From positions 248,001 through 312,000 of the forward strand of contig CAVPFX010000002.1 of assembly GCA_963703895.1 (NCBI GenBank): DNA of 64,000 nucleotides, written 5' to 3'. This document shows positions 8,885-18,700 of this stretch, in pieces. This DNA is from VRUE01 sp963703895. Its GTDB lineage: Bacteria > Actinomycetota > Thermoleophilia > Solirubrobacterales > 70-9. The notes beneath the pieces are model-generated. The model made no database searches. It was given only the letters and a program-made list of their open reading frames with translations, and was not told the origin of the DNA. The position numbers and the translations under genes are program-made. Positions within the stretch are counted from its first letter, which is position 1; the number at the start of each line of letters is the position of its first letter.

Positions 8885-9259
8885 ATGGCCGAGCCGCACC
8901 CCTTCCGCCGCGCCGCCGAAGCGAAGGACCTCGACCTGCTGACCGAGACGCTGCGCGAGGACGTCGAGCTGCACAGCCCGATCCTCTTTCGCGGCTTCGA
9001 GGGCCGCGAGATGGTCAGCGCCGTCCTCACCCACGTCGCCGCCACGCTCGAGGACCTCACTTACATAGACGAGCTGCACGAAGGCAACTCGGTCGCCCTG
9101 CGCTTCAAGGCCAACGTCGGCGACCGTGAGTTGGAGGGCATCGACTTCCTCGAGCTCGACGACGACGGCCGCGTCGCCGTGCTCACCGTCTTCATGCGCC
9201 CGATGTCCGCCCTCACTGCTTTCAACGAGCAGATGAAGGAGCGGCTCGGCGTCGCTTAG
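8885..9259 (+). CDS. SnoaL/NTF2-like small protein
   Basis: A 124-residue protein with the cone-shaped NTF2-like fold pattern: an N-terminal helix pair ('FRRAAEAKDLDLLTETLREDVEL'), 'SPILFRGFEGREMV', then four antiparallel strands including 'NSVALRFKANVGDRELEGIDFLEL' and 'GRVAVLTVFMRPMSAL'. This is the arrangement of SnoaL-like polyketide-cyclase relatives, but most members have no known reaction, and no catalytic Asp/His pair can be assigned with confidence. The ATG is preceded by GAGTGGGCGG. The 20-bp palindrome ends only 13 bases upstream and would put a stable hairpin next to the ribosome binding site. Confidence 0.65.
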   Translation: MAEPHPFRRAAEAKDLDLLTETLREDVELHSPILFRGFEGREMVSAVLTHVAATLEDLTYIDELHEGNSVALRFKANVGDRELEGIDFLELDDDGRVAVLTVFMRPMSALTAFNEQMKERLGVA

Positions 9260-9285
9260 CCGAGGGAGGGGCGGTTCCCTAGAAT
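9256..9285 (+). promoter_or_regulatory. Candidate promoter of tRNA-Tyr
   Basis: TAGAAT (9280-9285) is a good -10 box 15 bases before the tRNA; a weak -35 TTAGCC (9256-9261) is 18 bases upstream and overlaps the end of the preceding gene. Confidence 0.4.
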
Positions 9286-9300
9286 CGGCGCCGCGTACTC

Positions 9301-9382
9301 GGGGGAGTGTCCGAGTGGTTAAAGGAGATGCGCTGTAAACGCATTGGCTCTGCCTACGCAGGTTCGAATCCTGCCTCCCCCA
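9301..9382 (+). tRNA. tRNA-Tyr (anticodon GTA)
   Basis: The acceptor stem GGGGGAG (9301-9307) pairs with CTCCCCC (9375-9381), discriminator A. The anticodon stem ATGCG/CGCAT encloses the loop CTGTAAA with anticodon GTA. The T arm carries GGTTCGAATCC. The long variable arm is that of a class II tRNA, as expected for bacterial tRNA-Tyr. CCA is not encoded in full. Confidence 0.95.
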
Positions 9383-9426
9383 TTGCTTACACGCCCAGTG
9401 TTGGCGCGCGACGGTAGGTTGGTTCA

Positions 9427-10143
9427 ATGAGCGAGATCGATGGCCGAGTAGTCGCGATTGCCGGAGTTGCCGGCGGGCTCGGGCCCGTGGTCGCGGAGCG
9501 GCTCGCGGCGGCCGGAACCACGATCGCCGGGACCGATATGGACCAGGGGCGGATCGACGAGGTCGGCGCTGGGCTCGACTTGCCGGCCGAGCGCTGGGAC
9601 GGGCGCGCCGCCGACCTGCTCGACGAGGAGGCGACGCGGGCCTGGTGCGCGGCGCTGGTCGAGCGCTTCGGCCGGGTCGATGCGCTGCTGCACCTGGTCG
9701 GCGGCTGGCGTGGGGGGGAGCCGCTGCACGAGGCCTCGCTCGAGGACTGGGACGTCCTCCACGACTCGCTCGTTCGCACCGTGCAGCACACCACGCGCGC
9801 TTTCCATGACGCGCTGCTGGCCAGCGAGCACGGCCGCTTCGTCCTCGTCTCCTCCAAGCAGGCGCAGGCGCCGACCAACACGAACGCCGCCTACGCCTCG
9901 GCGAAGGCGGCGGCCGAGGCCTGGACGCTCGCTTACGCCGATGGCTTCGAAGGCACGTCGGCGACCGCCAACGTCATCGTCGTCGACGCGATCCTCACTC
10001 CGCGAATGCGCGAGGAGAACCCCGACGAGGACTTCCCCACCTTCACCTCGGCCGAGGATCTGGCCGAGGCGATTGCATTCCTCTGCTCGGACCCGTCGAA
10101 AAAGATGAACGGGCAGCGTTTCCCGCTTACGATGAAGGGGTGA
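9427..10143 (+). CDS. Short-chain dehydrogenase/reductase
   Basis: A 238-residue Rossmann-fold oxidoreductase. The nucleotide-binding loop reads 'GVAGGLGPVVAERLA' (residues about 13-27) in place of the usual TGxxxGxG. The D-region 'DADLLDEEATR' type segment, 'LLHLVGGWRGG' and the catalytic 'YASAK' (Y-x3-K) follow; the catalytic Ser lies in 'FVLVSSKQAQ'. This is a classical-type SDR with unknown substrate. The stop overlaps the GTG of the downstream MerR-type regulator by 4 bases (GTGA), so the regulator is translationally coupled to it and may control it. Confidence 0.85.
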   Translation: MSEIDGRVVAIAGVAGGLGPVVAERLAAAGTTIAGTDMDQGRIDEVGAGLDLPAERWDGRAADLLDEEATRAWCAALVERFGRVDALLHLVGGWRGGEPLHEASLEDWDVLHDSLVRTVQHTTRAFHDALLASEHGRFVLVSSKQAQAPTNTNAAYASAKAAAEAWTLAYADGFEGTSATANVIVVDAILTPRMREENPDEDFPTFTSAEDLAEAIAFLCSDPSKKMNGQRFPLTMKG

Positions 10144-10946
10144 GTAAACCCTCCGAGGGTGAGATGACGATCGGCGAGCTCGCCGAGCGTACGGGGATGA
10201 CGGTGCGCAACATCCGCGCCCACCAGACACGTGGGCTGCTGCCGCCGCCGGTTGTGCACGGGCGCACCGGCTACTACAACGAGGACCACGTCGCCCGGGT
10301 CGAACTGACCCGCGAGCTCCAGGCAGAGGGGCTCAACCTGGAGGCGATCCGGCGCATGCAGGAAAGCGTCAACGGGGCGGCGACGGAGATCCACGATCTC
10401 ACCCGCAGCCTGCGAGCGCCCTTTGAAGAGGAGGCGCCGGAAATCGTCGAGCTGGCCGAGCTGGCCGAGCTGTGGAAAAAAGAGGTCGAAGAAGGACGCG
10501 GCTTCGAGATGCTGGAGCGGGGCGAAAAGCTCGGCACCATCCGTTCCCTGCCCGACGGCAAGGTCGAGGTGATCAGCCCGCGGATGATGAAGGCCGCCGC
10601 CGCCCTGGCCGAAGTCGGCATGAGCCCCGACGCCGTGCTCGCCGTCGCCGAGAAGCTGCGCCGCAAAGTCGATGACATCGCCCAGCTCTTTACCGACCTC
10701 TTCCTCGAACAGGTCTGGAAGCCCTTCGACGAGGCTGGCCGCCCCGAGGGCGACTGGCCGAAAGTACGCGAAACACTCGATCGCACCCGCCCGCTCGGCG
10801 CCGATGTCCTGATGGGCGTCTTCCAGATCGCGATGGCCGAGGCGACCGACAAAGCGATGGGTCGTGCCATCCGCGACGTCGCCCGCAGCGAGACGAAACG
10901 GGCGGCAAGCAAGCCGCCCCGCAAGCGCGCAAGCAGCAACCGCTAG
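10140..10946 (+). CDS. MerR family transcriptional regulator
   Basis: A 268-residue regulator. The N-terminal MerR winged helix is 'MTIGELAERTGMTVRNIRAHQTRGLLPPP' followed by 'GRTGYYNEDHVARVELTRELQAEGLNLEAIRRM' (residues 9-75). The rest (about 85-250) is helical, unlike metal-sensing MerR proteins, and has no cysteine effector site, so it may sense an organic ligand. GTG at 10140 overlaps the SDR stop; an internal ATG at 10164 is a possible alternative. The C-terminus is lysine/arginine-rich. Confidence 0.85.
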   Translation: MSKPSEGEMTIGELAERTGMTVRNIRAHQTRGLLPPPVVHGRTGYYNEDHVARVELTRELQAEGLNLEAIRRMQESVNGAATEIHDLTRSLRAPFEEEAPEIVELAELAELWKKEVEEGRGFEMLERGEKLGTIRSLPDGKVEVISPRMMKAAAALAEVGMSPDAVLAVAEKLRRKVDDIAQLFTDLFLEQVWKPFDEAGRPEGDWPKVRETLDRTRPLGADVLMGVFQIAMAEATDKAMGRAIRDVARSETKRAASKPPRKRASSNR

Positions 10947-11017
10947 AGAAACCCCGCGCTTCCTCGTCGCCGCTCTCCGCATTGGGGAGCCAAATTCCTA
11001 TGGGAACGCGCGTGGCC

Positions 11018-11049
11018 TTGACATTCGCAAACAACTTTGTTCTCATACT
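11018..11049 (+). promoter_or_regulatory. Candidate promoter and operator upstream of the collagen-like gene
   Basis: TTGACA (11018-11023) is a perfect -35; TCTCAT at 17 bases or CATACT at 20 bases are imperfect -10 candidates. The spacer contains AACAA-CT-TTGTT (11030-11041), a small palindrome. The 240-base gap 10947-11187 also holds a leader hairpin GCCGCT/AGCGGC (11133-11150); no gene is seen in it. Confidence 0.35.
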
Positions 11050-11187
11050 GCGCAGCTTCATGTACGCAGTAGTTCAGTTCGTAAGGGACGCGGACCGAAC
11101 TTGAAACAGGGACATAACCGAGCCTCGAGGAAGCCGCTAAGGGAAGCGGCGGGCAGAGGGGCTCACGGGACAAGGAGAGAGATCTAG

Positions 11188-12024
11188 ATGTTCTCGACGC
11201 TACGCAACCGCTTTGGCATCCCGGGAGTCATCTCGGTCATCGCCTTGGTCTTCGCAATGTTCGGCGGCGCCTATGCCGCCTCCAACTCTTCAGGCGGCGG
11301 CAAGGCCACCGCCTCGGCCAAGGGCAAGCCCGGGCCACGCGGCAAGACGGGGAAGACCGGTCCCGCGGGGCCAGCAGGTCCAGCCGGACCCCAGGGTCCG
11401 GCTGGCGCCAACGGCAAAGACGGTGCCAACGGAACCAACGGGACTCCCGGTTCCCCCGGCGCCCCCGGCCAAAGCGTCAAAGCAGCCGATGAGCCCCCGC
11501 TCGGCAACTGCGGTGAGCAGGAAGGCGTGAAACTCACCTCGGTCTCCGGCACCAACTACGTCTGCGATGGCGCCGATGGCGAACCCGGCTCACCCTGGGC
11601 CGCCGGGGGCACCTTGCCGGTCGGCTCGACCGAGACCGGTGCGTGGGACTATGCGGCTAGCCCCGCGGTAGGGGCCTATACGGGAGGCAGAGTGACCGCG
11701 ACAGTGTCATTCCCAATCCCGCTGGCGGCAGCACTTGACGCGTCACATGTCGTCTTTGTCCGATTCTTTGGCCCTAATCCCGACCCGACCCACTGCAACG
11801 GGACCCCTACTCAACCGAAAGCCGCAAGTGGCTACCTATGCGTCTACGAGAGCATTCTTGGCTTTTCCACACCCGATACCGCTGGGCCTCCCATCGCCGG
11901 GTTCGATGGGCTTGCCGGGGCCAGCACTTCCGGCGCCAAATTGAACTTTCACATGACGGGCGAACTGGAACCTGAAGAACCTGAAGAAGCGTACGGCTTT
12001 GGCACCTTTGCCGTGACGGGTTGA
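11188..12024 (+). CDS. Secreted collagen-like repeat protein
   Basis: A 278-residue exported protein. AAGGAG lies 11 bases before the ATG. An N-terminal hydrophobic segment (residues 12-30, 'GVISVIALVFAMFGGAYAA') is followed by a Gly-Ser linker and 17 uninterrupted Gly-X-Y triplets (46-96), rich in GPAGP and GKTG, able to form a collagen-like triple helix. The C-terminal region (100-278) has two cysteines flanking 'VSGTNYVC' and a beta-rich domain of unknown function. Proteins with the same leader and Gly-X-Y block are common in Solirubrobacterales. It is upstream of the four-gene surface operon but separated from it by a long hairpin. Confidence 0.8.
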   Translation: MFSTLRNRFGIPGVISVIALVFAMFGGAYAASNSSGGGKATASAKGKPGPRGKTGKTGPAGPAGPAGPQGPAGANGKDGANGTNGTPGSPGAPGQSVKAADEPPLGNCGEQEGVKLTSVSGTNYVCDGADGEPGSPWAAGGTLPVGSTETGAWDYAASPAVGAYTGGRVTATVSFPIPLAAALDASHVVFVRFFGPNPDPTHCNGTPTQPKAASGYLCVYESILGFSTPDTAGPPIAGFDGLAGASTSGAKLNFHMTGELEPEEPEEAYGFGTFAVTG

Positions 12025-12043
12025 GGAGCTAACTCTAAATTGA

Positions 12044-12096
12044 CCCGAGCGGTTGGCCCCAGATGGCGTGCATGCGCTAATGGGGCAACGCTCGGG
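12044..12096. terminator. Long nested hairpin after the collagen-like gene
   Basis: CCCGAGCG (12044-12051) pairs with CGCTCGGG (12089-12096); inside, TTG-G-CCCCA pairs with TGGGGCAA with single-base bulges, and GCGTGCATGCGC forms the tip. It begins 20 bases after the stop and has no U-tract. Confidence 0.5.
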
Positions 12097-12149
12097 AGAC
12101 GCTGGATGATTAACCGGAACCCAAGCAGCAGGGCAAGGAAAGGCGCGAA

Positions 12150-15100
12150 GTGAATTACGATACGAACACATCATCGAGTACGGTGGTGATCCGCCGCAGC
12201 ATCTCGCGGTCGCTGCTTACGGTCTCTGCGGGTTTGATCTCCGCCGGCATTCTCGCGCTCCTGGTTTTTTCAACCGCTGCCTTTGCCCGGACCGAAATCG
12301 CCAGCTTTGGCCCGGATGGCACTTCCGCCAGCTCCTTCGCGGGACAACGGATGAGACTCGCCTTCGACCAACAGGCCCGCAAGCTTTACGCTTCCGATGA
12401 AAAATCATCCGGGATCTATGGCTTCGACGCCTCCGCGCCACCCGCCTACCCTGCGTTGGCGGGCTTTGCCCCGCTCTCCGTCAAAGCGGGCGAAAGCCTA
12501 CCCGGTCTCGCGGTTGACAGCACAGCGCTCGGCTCGGCAGGCAACCTTTACTACGTTATGAGTGGCGGTCCCAATGAAGGTCAGGAACTCTTTGGCGCCA
12601 GCTCCGCCGGCACACCTCTAGGCGGCAACTTTCCGGTCGATGTGAAGGTAACTCCTGGTCCATCGCCCCACATCCTCATTTGCGGCGTCGCAGTCGATTC
12701 GGCTGGCAATATTTGGGTGACTAATTCGGGCAACGGATTCTCGGGTCTTGACGAAAATCTCTATAAGTACAACTCGGCTGGTGTTTTCCAGGAAACTGTC
12801 CATGTCCCGCAGGGGAGACCATGTGGGATTGCCTTCGACTCAAACGATGATCTCTATGTCAGCACTACACCAGAAACGGGTGGTGCTGTCTGGAAGTACA
12901 CCGTGGCCAACGGCTATACTTCTGCAACCCAAATAGGCGAAGCAGGACTAGGCGGGAATGAAGCGCACGCGATCGCGGTTGATCCGGAAACTGATCAGCT
13001 TTACATTCTTCGTTCGAATAGGGTGGATGTCTACAATTCGGCTGGGGCCCTACAGGAGCAGTTCGCAACAGGGATTGCGAACTCGACCTATAGTGGCATA
13101 ACGATCGATGGCACTAACCACTACGCCTACATCGCCGATGAAGGCAACAAAAAAATCCACGTCTTCAGCGCGGGGCCGCCAGTACTCGACAACATCTCGG
13201 CCACTGCGATCACCAATACATCGGCGGCTCTTGGCGGCACCGTCAACCCGATCGGGGTTGCGCTCACCGATTGCCATTTCGAGTACGTAACCAAAGCGGC
13301 GTTTGGGCTCAGCGGTTTCAGTGATCTCAGCTCGGGCGGCAGCGTACCCTGCAACCCGCCGTTTGGCTCGATCCCGGCCGACGGGACTAACCATGCGGTG
13401 AGCGCCGCGATTGGCGGGCTCAGCAAAAACACCTTCTACCGTTTCCGCCTCGTGGTCGAAACAGCTGTCGACACGCAGGCTGCAAGCGGCACCTTCAGCA
13501 CGGCGGGCCCAGCGATCGTCGAGACCACCGGCTCGCCGCTCCGCACCGCGACCACGGCGCGCTTGGACGCGCGCGTGGACCCACGCAACGCGGCGGCCAG
13601 CTACCACTTCGAATACAGCGACCAAGGGCCTTGCGACGCAAACCCCTGCACCGTTACTGAATCCCACGCCGCGGGCTCGGGCGACGTGACGGAGTTGGTC
13701 TCCCAGCAGATCGTTGGGCTTCAGCCCAACACCACTTACCACTACCGCGTCTTCGCCGACAACGGCAATCCTGACGGCGGTGCCTTCGGCGAGGACATGA
13801 CGGTGACCACGCGGGCCTCCGATGCATCGCTGAGCCACGGTCGCCTGCCTGGCCCTCCGGGCTCAGACCGCGCCTACGAGCAAATCAGTTCACCTGATAC
13901 CGGCGGCAATCCAACCGAGGGCGGGCTCGCTTTTTCAGACAACGGCAATCGAGCGAGCTACCGGATTTCTGGGGGTACGCCGCTCTCCGGTGCCGGCACC
14001 CTGTTCAGTCAGTTCTTTGCCGAACGAGAGGAAACGGCGGAGCACAAAGGTGGCTGGCGGACGACGCCGATCGATCCGCCGCGCAATCAGCTTGTCGGAC
14101 CCAACTGGCGCGCGCCTGTCGGCCCAAGCGATCTCTCGTTTGTGGTTGCTCGAAACTACAGCCTCACCACCGGAGAATCGACGCTCTGGCGTCTTTCCCC
14201 GAACGCGCCCGCTACCAAACTGTTCCAGCCTTCCCTTTCTCAGCTCGCGACGGATTTCTACGCCACCGCCGACGAGTCGAACCGGGTGGTGGCAATCCTC
14301 CAGGGCGGGGAATTGGACCCCACCCACCCAGAGGCCTCTTCCAAAAAGAACCTCTATGAGATCGATTCCGGCTCGCCGCAACTGGCCAGCCTGTTGCCGG
14401 ATGGATCCGTTCCTGCCTGTGGTGTTGGAGCGTCGGGACAAGCGACGGCAGCCCTGCCACTCTATGCGGGGCGACAGCCAGAACACTGGCTCTCCGCCGA
14501 CGGCTCCCACGCTTTTTTCCCCAGCCAGGGTAGTAACTGCAACGGCCAATCGCAGCTCTATGTGCGCGACTTCGATGCCGCCCAGACCACACTGATATCG
14601 GACCCAGCGGTCTCCGGACCCTCATGCGTCGCCCTCTTCCTCAGGTCGACCCCCGATGCCGCCTTCTTTTGGACTAAGACCCGCCTTGCCTCCAACGACA
14701 CCGTGCCCAATGACGGTTGTAGCCAAAGCGGCTCCGCCGACGGAGACGTCTATCGCTACGGCCTCGCCGACGGCACCCTCGACTGCGTCACCTGCGTGGT
14801 TCCCGGAGTCGATGCCGATGTTCGCATCACACTCACCAATGTTTGGGGGGCTCAGCGTGATGTGGCGGTAGCCGAGGATGGCTCGCGAGTTTACTTCGAG
14901 TCTCCTCACAGCTTGGTCACTGGCGCCAGCCAAGGCGCCTATCGCGTCAATGTGGCAACCGGAGACCTCAAGTGGATCTACGGAGGCTTCAACGTCGGAG
15001 TCCTGGCGACTAGCGGCAACGCGATCACCCCAGATGGCTCGGTGTTGGCTTTCCGCTCAGACGATCCCGGCCTCAACTCGATCGGCGGCGACAACAACGG

Positions 15101-15773
15101 AGGGACGGCCCAGTACTACCTCTACAACGATGACAACCGCTCGCTGGTTTGCGTTTCCTGCCCCCGCGACGGCAGCCCGCCGACGGCGGTCCCTCCGCGG
15201 CTGTTGAGCGAAGTCATTGGAACGGAACAGGAAGGTCCGAACCAATCGCCAATCGACGATGCCGGTGACTTGGTCTTCACCACTACCAGTGCCCTGGTCT
15301 CGGCCGATCAGAACACCGCCGCCGCTGGGCACGATCCAATCGGCGGCACCGATGTCTATGAGTGGCGCGACGGCAGGCCCCTGCTGGTCACCGACGGGCT
15401 CCTCAACTGGCCCGGAGAAGCGGGGATTCCCGGTGTCGCGGGCTTCAGCCCCAGCGGCCGCGACATCTTCTTCACCGCCGCCGCTCAATACACCGCCGAT
15501 GCCCTCGACGGCACCCGGCGACTCTATGACGCCCGCATCGGCGGCGGCTTCGAATTCCCCACCCAACCCCCGCCCTGTCCGCTGGAGGTCTGCCAGGGAA
15601 CGCCAAGAGGGGCACCCGAAGAACAGGCACCGGGAACCGCCGTCTTTTCGGGCGCGGACAATCCGCGGCCGCGCGTCGCCCATAAAAAGCGCCATAAGAA
15701 AAGCCATCACAAAAAGCGCCAGCACAAGCGCACTCAGCAGCGAGCCAATCACAACCGGAGGGCCTCACGATGA
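12150..15773 (+). CDS. Large secreted NHL/fibronectin-like/PD40 surface protein
   Basis: A 1207-residue exported protein starting at GTG with AAGGA upstream. A signal anchor (residues about 18-48) precedes an NHL-type propeller (about 50-345) with repeats such as 'GIAFDSNDDLYVS' and 'GITIDGTNHYAYIADEGNKKIHVF'. Two fibronectin type III-like domains follow (about 347-450 and 452-555; 'LSKNTFYRFRLVV' and 'LQPNTTYHYRVFADNG'). Residues 560-1130 form a TolB/PD40-like propeller ('SADGSHAFF', 'AEDGSRVYFES', 'SPSGRDIFFTA'). The tail is extremely basic and histidine-rich. It probably sits on the cell surface. The stop overlaps the next start (ATGA), the first link of a four-gene operon to 20444. Confidence 0.8.
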   Translation: MNYDTNTSSSTVVIRRSISRSLLTVSAGLISAGILALLVFSTAAFARTEIASFGPDGTSASSFAGQRMRLAFDQQARKLYASDEKSSGIYGFDASAPPAYPALAGFAPLSVKAGESLPGLAVDSTALGSAGNLYYVMSGGPNEGQELFGASSAGTPLGGNFPVDVKVTPGPSPHILICGVAVDSAGNIWVTNSGNGFSGLDENLYKYNSAGVFQETVHVPQGRPCGIAFDSNDDLYVSTTPETGGAVWKYTVANGYTSATQIGEAGLGGNEAHAIAVDPETDQLYILRSNRVDVYNSAGALQEQFATGIANSTYSGITIDGTNHYAYIADEGNKKIHVFSAGPPVLDNISATAITNTSAALGGTVNPIGVALTDCHFEYVTKAAFGLSGFSDLSSGGSVPCNPPFGSIPADGTNHAVSAAIGGLSKNTFYRFRLVVETAVDTQAASGTFSTAGPAIVETTGSPLRTATTARLDARVDPRNAAASYHFEYSDQGPCDANPCTVTESHAAGSGDVTELVSQQIVGLQPNTTYHYRVFADNGNPDGGAFGEDMTVTTRASDASLSHGRLPGPPGSDRAYEQISSPDTGGNPTEGGLAFSDNGNRASYRISGGTPLSGAGTLFSQFFAEREETAEHKGGWRTTPIDPPRNQLVGPNWRAPVGPSDLSFVVARNYSLTTGESTLWRLSPNAPATKLFQPSLSQLATDFYATADESNRVVAILQGGELDPTHPEASSKKNLYEIDSGSPQLASLLPDGSVPACGVGASGQATAALPLYAGRQPEHWLSADGSHAFFPSQGSNCNGQSQLYVRDFDAAQTTLISDPAVSGPSCVALFLRSTPDAAFFWTKTRLASNDTVPNDGCSQSGSADGDVYRYGLADGTLDCVTCVVPGVDADVRITLTNVWGAQRDVAVAEDGSRVYFESPHSLVTGASQGAYRVNVATGDLKWIYGGFNVGVLATSGNAITPDGSVLAFRSDDPGLNSIGGDNNGGTAQYYLYNDDNRSLVCVSCPRDGSPPTAVPPRLLSEVIGTEQEGPNQSPIDDAGDLVFTTTSALVSADQNTAAAGHDPIGGTDVYEWRDGRPLLVTDGLLNWPGEAGIPGVAGFSPSGRDIFFTAAAQYTADALDGTRRLYDARIGGGFEFPTQPPPCPLEVCQGTPRGAPEEQAPGTAVFSGADNPRPRVAHKKRHKKSHHKKRQHKRTQQRANHNRRASR

Positions 15774-18700
15774 CTCTGCGACGCCTTGCCCTGCTCAGCA
15801 CTCTGGCTCTCTGCTCGCTGTGCCTGCTTGGAGCTTCCTCCGCCACCGCCGCAGCGCCGGTCTGGAACCTCGATATCCACCACAACGAGACCAACTTCTC
15901 CCCGGGCAGCACTGCCGAGTATTGGTTTGAGGTAAATAACGTTGGCGACGCCGCCAGTAGCGGGCCGATCACGCTGAAAGTAAACCTGCCCACGGGCCTC
16001 ACCGTGGCCGCAGTGAGGACCAATGCTCTCTCTAACGTCGGCTTCGGCCTCACCTGGAACTGCACTGGCGCTCCAGGATCCAAAACCCTCACCTGCACCG
16101 CGAGTGAGTCGATCCCCCGTCACTCGATTTCGCGGGACCTAATCCTGACTGTCAACGTCGCTCCCGGCGCTGGCGGGAACCTTTTCACCACCGCGACTAT
16201 CTCCGGAGGCGGTGCCGCGCCGAGGAGCGCGCTCGAGCCGACCACCGTCGACCCGGAACCCGCCAGCTTCGGCATCGTCCCGGCCTCCTGGGTCGCCGAC
16301 TTCTTCAAGGCCGATGGGCTGAGCACGGTGCGCCCTTCCGGCGCTCATCCCGACCTGGCGAGCTTCGCCTTCGACTTCAATTCGATCTCGTCTCCGTTGC
16401 CCGATACGATCGACCAGAAGGCGCCGAATGAGAGTGTCCGCGACCTCGAAGTGCTGCTTCCGCCGGGCTTCATCGGCGTCCCAACCGCGGTTGGCGAATG
16501 CACTCAGGCTGAGTTCCTGGGCAAGATATGTCCCGCCTCGAGCCAGGTTGGCCGCTTCGATGCCTCTCTTTACCCCTACTCCAATGCCATTTCATACCTA
16601 CCCTTCTCTCGCGGCGTCTACAACCTCAGTCATCCGCGCGGGGTGATCAGCGACCTCGCCTTTGCCCTCTTGGGCAACCCGGTCCACATCAGGGTCTCAC
16701 TGGACCCAGCCAACCACTACGCGATCCGCACTACCGTCTCCGACATCAATGAGACCCTGCCGCCCTTCAACCAGAAGCTGACGGTCTGGGGGGTCCCCGC
16801 CGATCCCAGCCATGACTCCGAACGCTGTGCCTACTTCGAAGGCGTGACGAGCAAAGACTGCTCAACCGACCAGCCGCAAAAGCCCTTCCTCGCGGTGCCC
16901 TCCGAGTGTGGGGTCCAGCACACGATGCGCTTTCGCAAGGCCGACTCGTGGCAGCATCCCGGCGTTTTCAGCCCCGAGGTTGACTACGACTTGCCGGGTG
17001 AAACCACTGATTGCGACAAGCCTCGCTTCGACCCCGAAGTTGAAGTAGTCACCACCGGCAAGCAGGCGAACACGCCCACCGGCCTGGATGTCCACGTCAA
17101 GATCGCCCAGAACGAAAACCCCAACGCCCTGGCGACGCCGCCGGTGAAGCGCTTCACGGTGAAGCTGCCTCAAGGGATGAGCTTCAGCCCGTCCTTCGCC
17201 GACGGTCTGAAGAGCTGCTCCTTGTCCCAGATGCAGCTGGGCAACAACGAGCCGGTGCAGTGCCCAGACGCCTCGAGGATCGGAGAAGTGGCGCTGCATA
17301 CCCCGCTCCTGCCCAAATCGGCCGAGGGCTCGATGTATCTGGCGGCACAGGGGGACAATCCTTTCGGCAGCACCTTCGCGCTGCTCCTTGTCCTCCACGA
17401 CACCGAAGAGCGTGGCGTTTTGATCAAGATTCCGGGAAGGATCGACGTCGATCCGTCGAGCGGGCAGATCACAACCGTCTTCGAGGACACTCCGCAGTTC
17501 CCCTTCGACGACCTGACCCTGAAGTTCCGCAGCGGTCCTCGCGCTCCGCTCGTATCGCCGCCTTCCTGCGGCAAGCAGACGATCGGCGTCGAAGTCGCCT
17601 CCTACGCCCAGCCGCAGAAACCGGTAGACGCCTCCAATACCTATGAGGTGACCGAAGGCCCCAGCGGCACTCCGTGTCCGCCGGAGTCATCGAGGAGGCC
17701 TTTCCATCCGAGCTTTACGGGAGGGACCCTGAACCCGGTGGCAGGTGCCTACTCGCCCTTCCTCTTCAGGCTGTCGAGAAGCGACGACGAACAGGAACTG
17801 AGCCAGGTGACCACCCACCTGCCCCAGGGCCTGGTGGCGAAGATCGCCGGCGTGCCGCTTTGTCCTGAGCAGGCGATCGCCTCGATCTCGAGCGAGCTGG
17901 GGACGGCAGGGCAAGAGCTCAACAACCCCGCCTGTCCAGCCGCGAGCCAGATCGGCTCGGTTTCGGCGGGCCTCGGAGCGGGACCCGGCCCCAACTACTT
18001 CGACGGCAAGGTCTACCTCGCGGGCCCCTACAAAGGCGCGCCGCTCTCCTTGGCAGTGGTCGCTCCAGCCCTCGCCGGTCCCTATGACCTCGGCAACGTC
18101 GTCGTTCGTACCGCTCTCTACGTCGATCCCAACACGGCCAAGGTGCGGGCAGTCACCGATTCCTTCCCGACGATCCTGCACGGGGTGATCTTGCGGGTGA
18201 GGGATGTCAGGTTGAGGATCGACCGCCCACAGACCACGATCAACCCGACCAGCTGCGAGAGAAAGAGCGTCGACGGGCTGATCACCGGAGTGGGCGGCGA
18301 CCTGCTCTCAACGGCGGACGATTCGCTCTTCAACGCGTCTTCCCCCTTCCAGGTCGGCTCTTGCTCCGACCTCCTCTTCAAGCCGAAGCTCTCCCTGCGT
18401 CTCTTCGGCGGAACCCACAGAGGCAGCCACCCGAAGTTCAGGGCGACCGTCCAGTTCCCGCCCGGAGGAGCGAACACGGCATTCGCATCGGTCGCGCTCC
18501 CCCATTCGGAGTTCCTCGACCAGGGCCACATCGGCACCGTCTGCACCAGGCCTCAGTTCGCCGCCGAAGCCTGCCCTGCGGCTTCGATCTACGGCACGGT
18601 CTCAGCCAAGACACCGCTGCTGGACGAAGAGCTGCACGGCAACATCTACCTGCGCTCCTCGAGCCACCAGCTACCGGACCTGGTCGCCGCCTTCAGGGGC

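Noticed and set aside
9301..9382. tRNA-Tyr (and tRNA-Val at 55410) as integration site of a genomic island
   Set aside because: No integrase gene or repeated tRNA 3' end was seen downstream of either tRNA.
8576..9427. Long minus-strand frame reading 'WGRQDSNLRRQSQ...' across the tRNA-Tyr
   Set aside because: This is the familiar spurious translation of the antisense of a tRNA with a long variable arm; it also overlaps the SnoaL-like gene and the palindrome.
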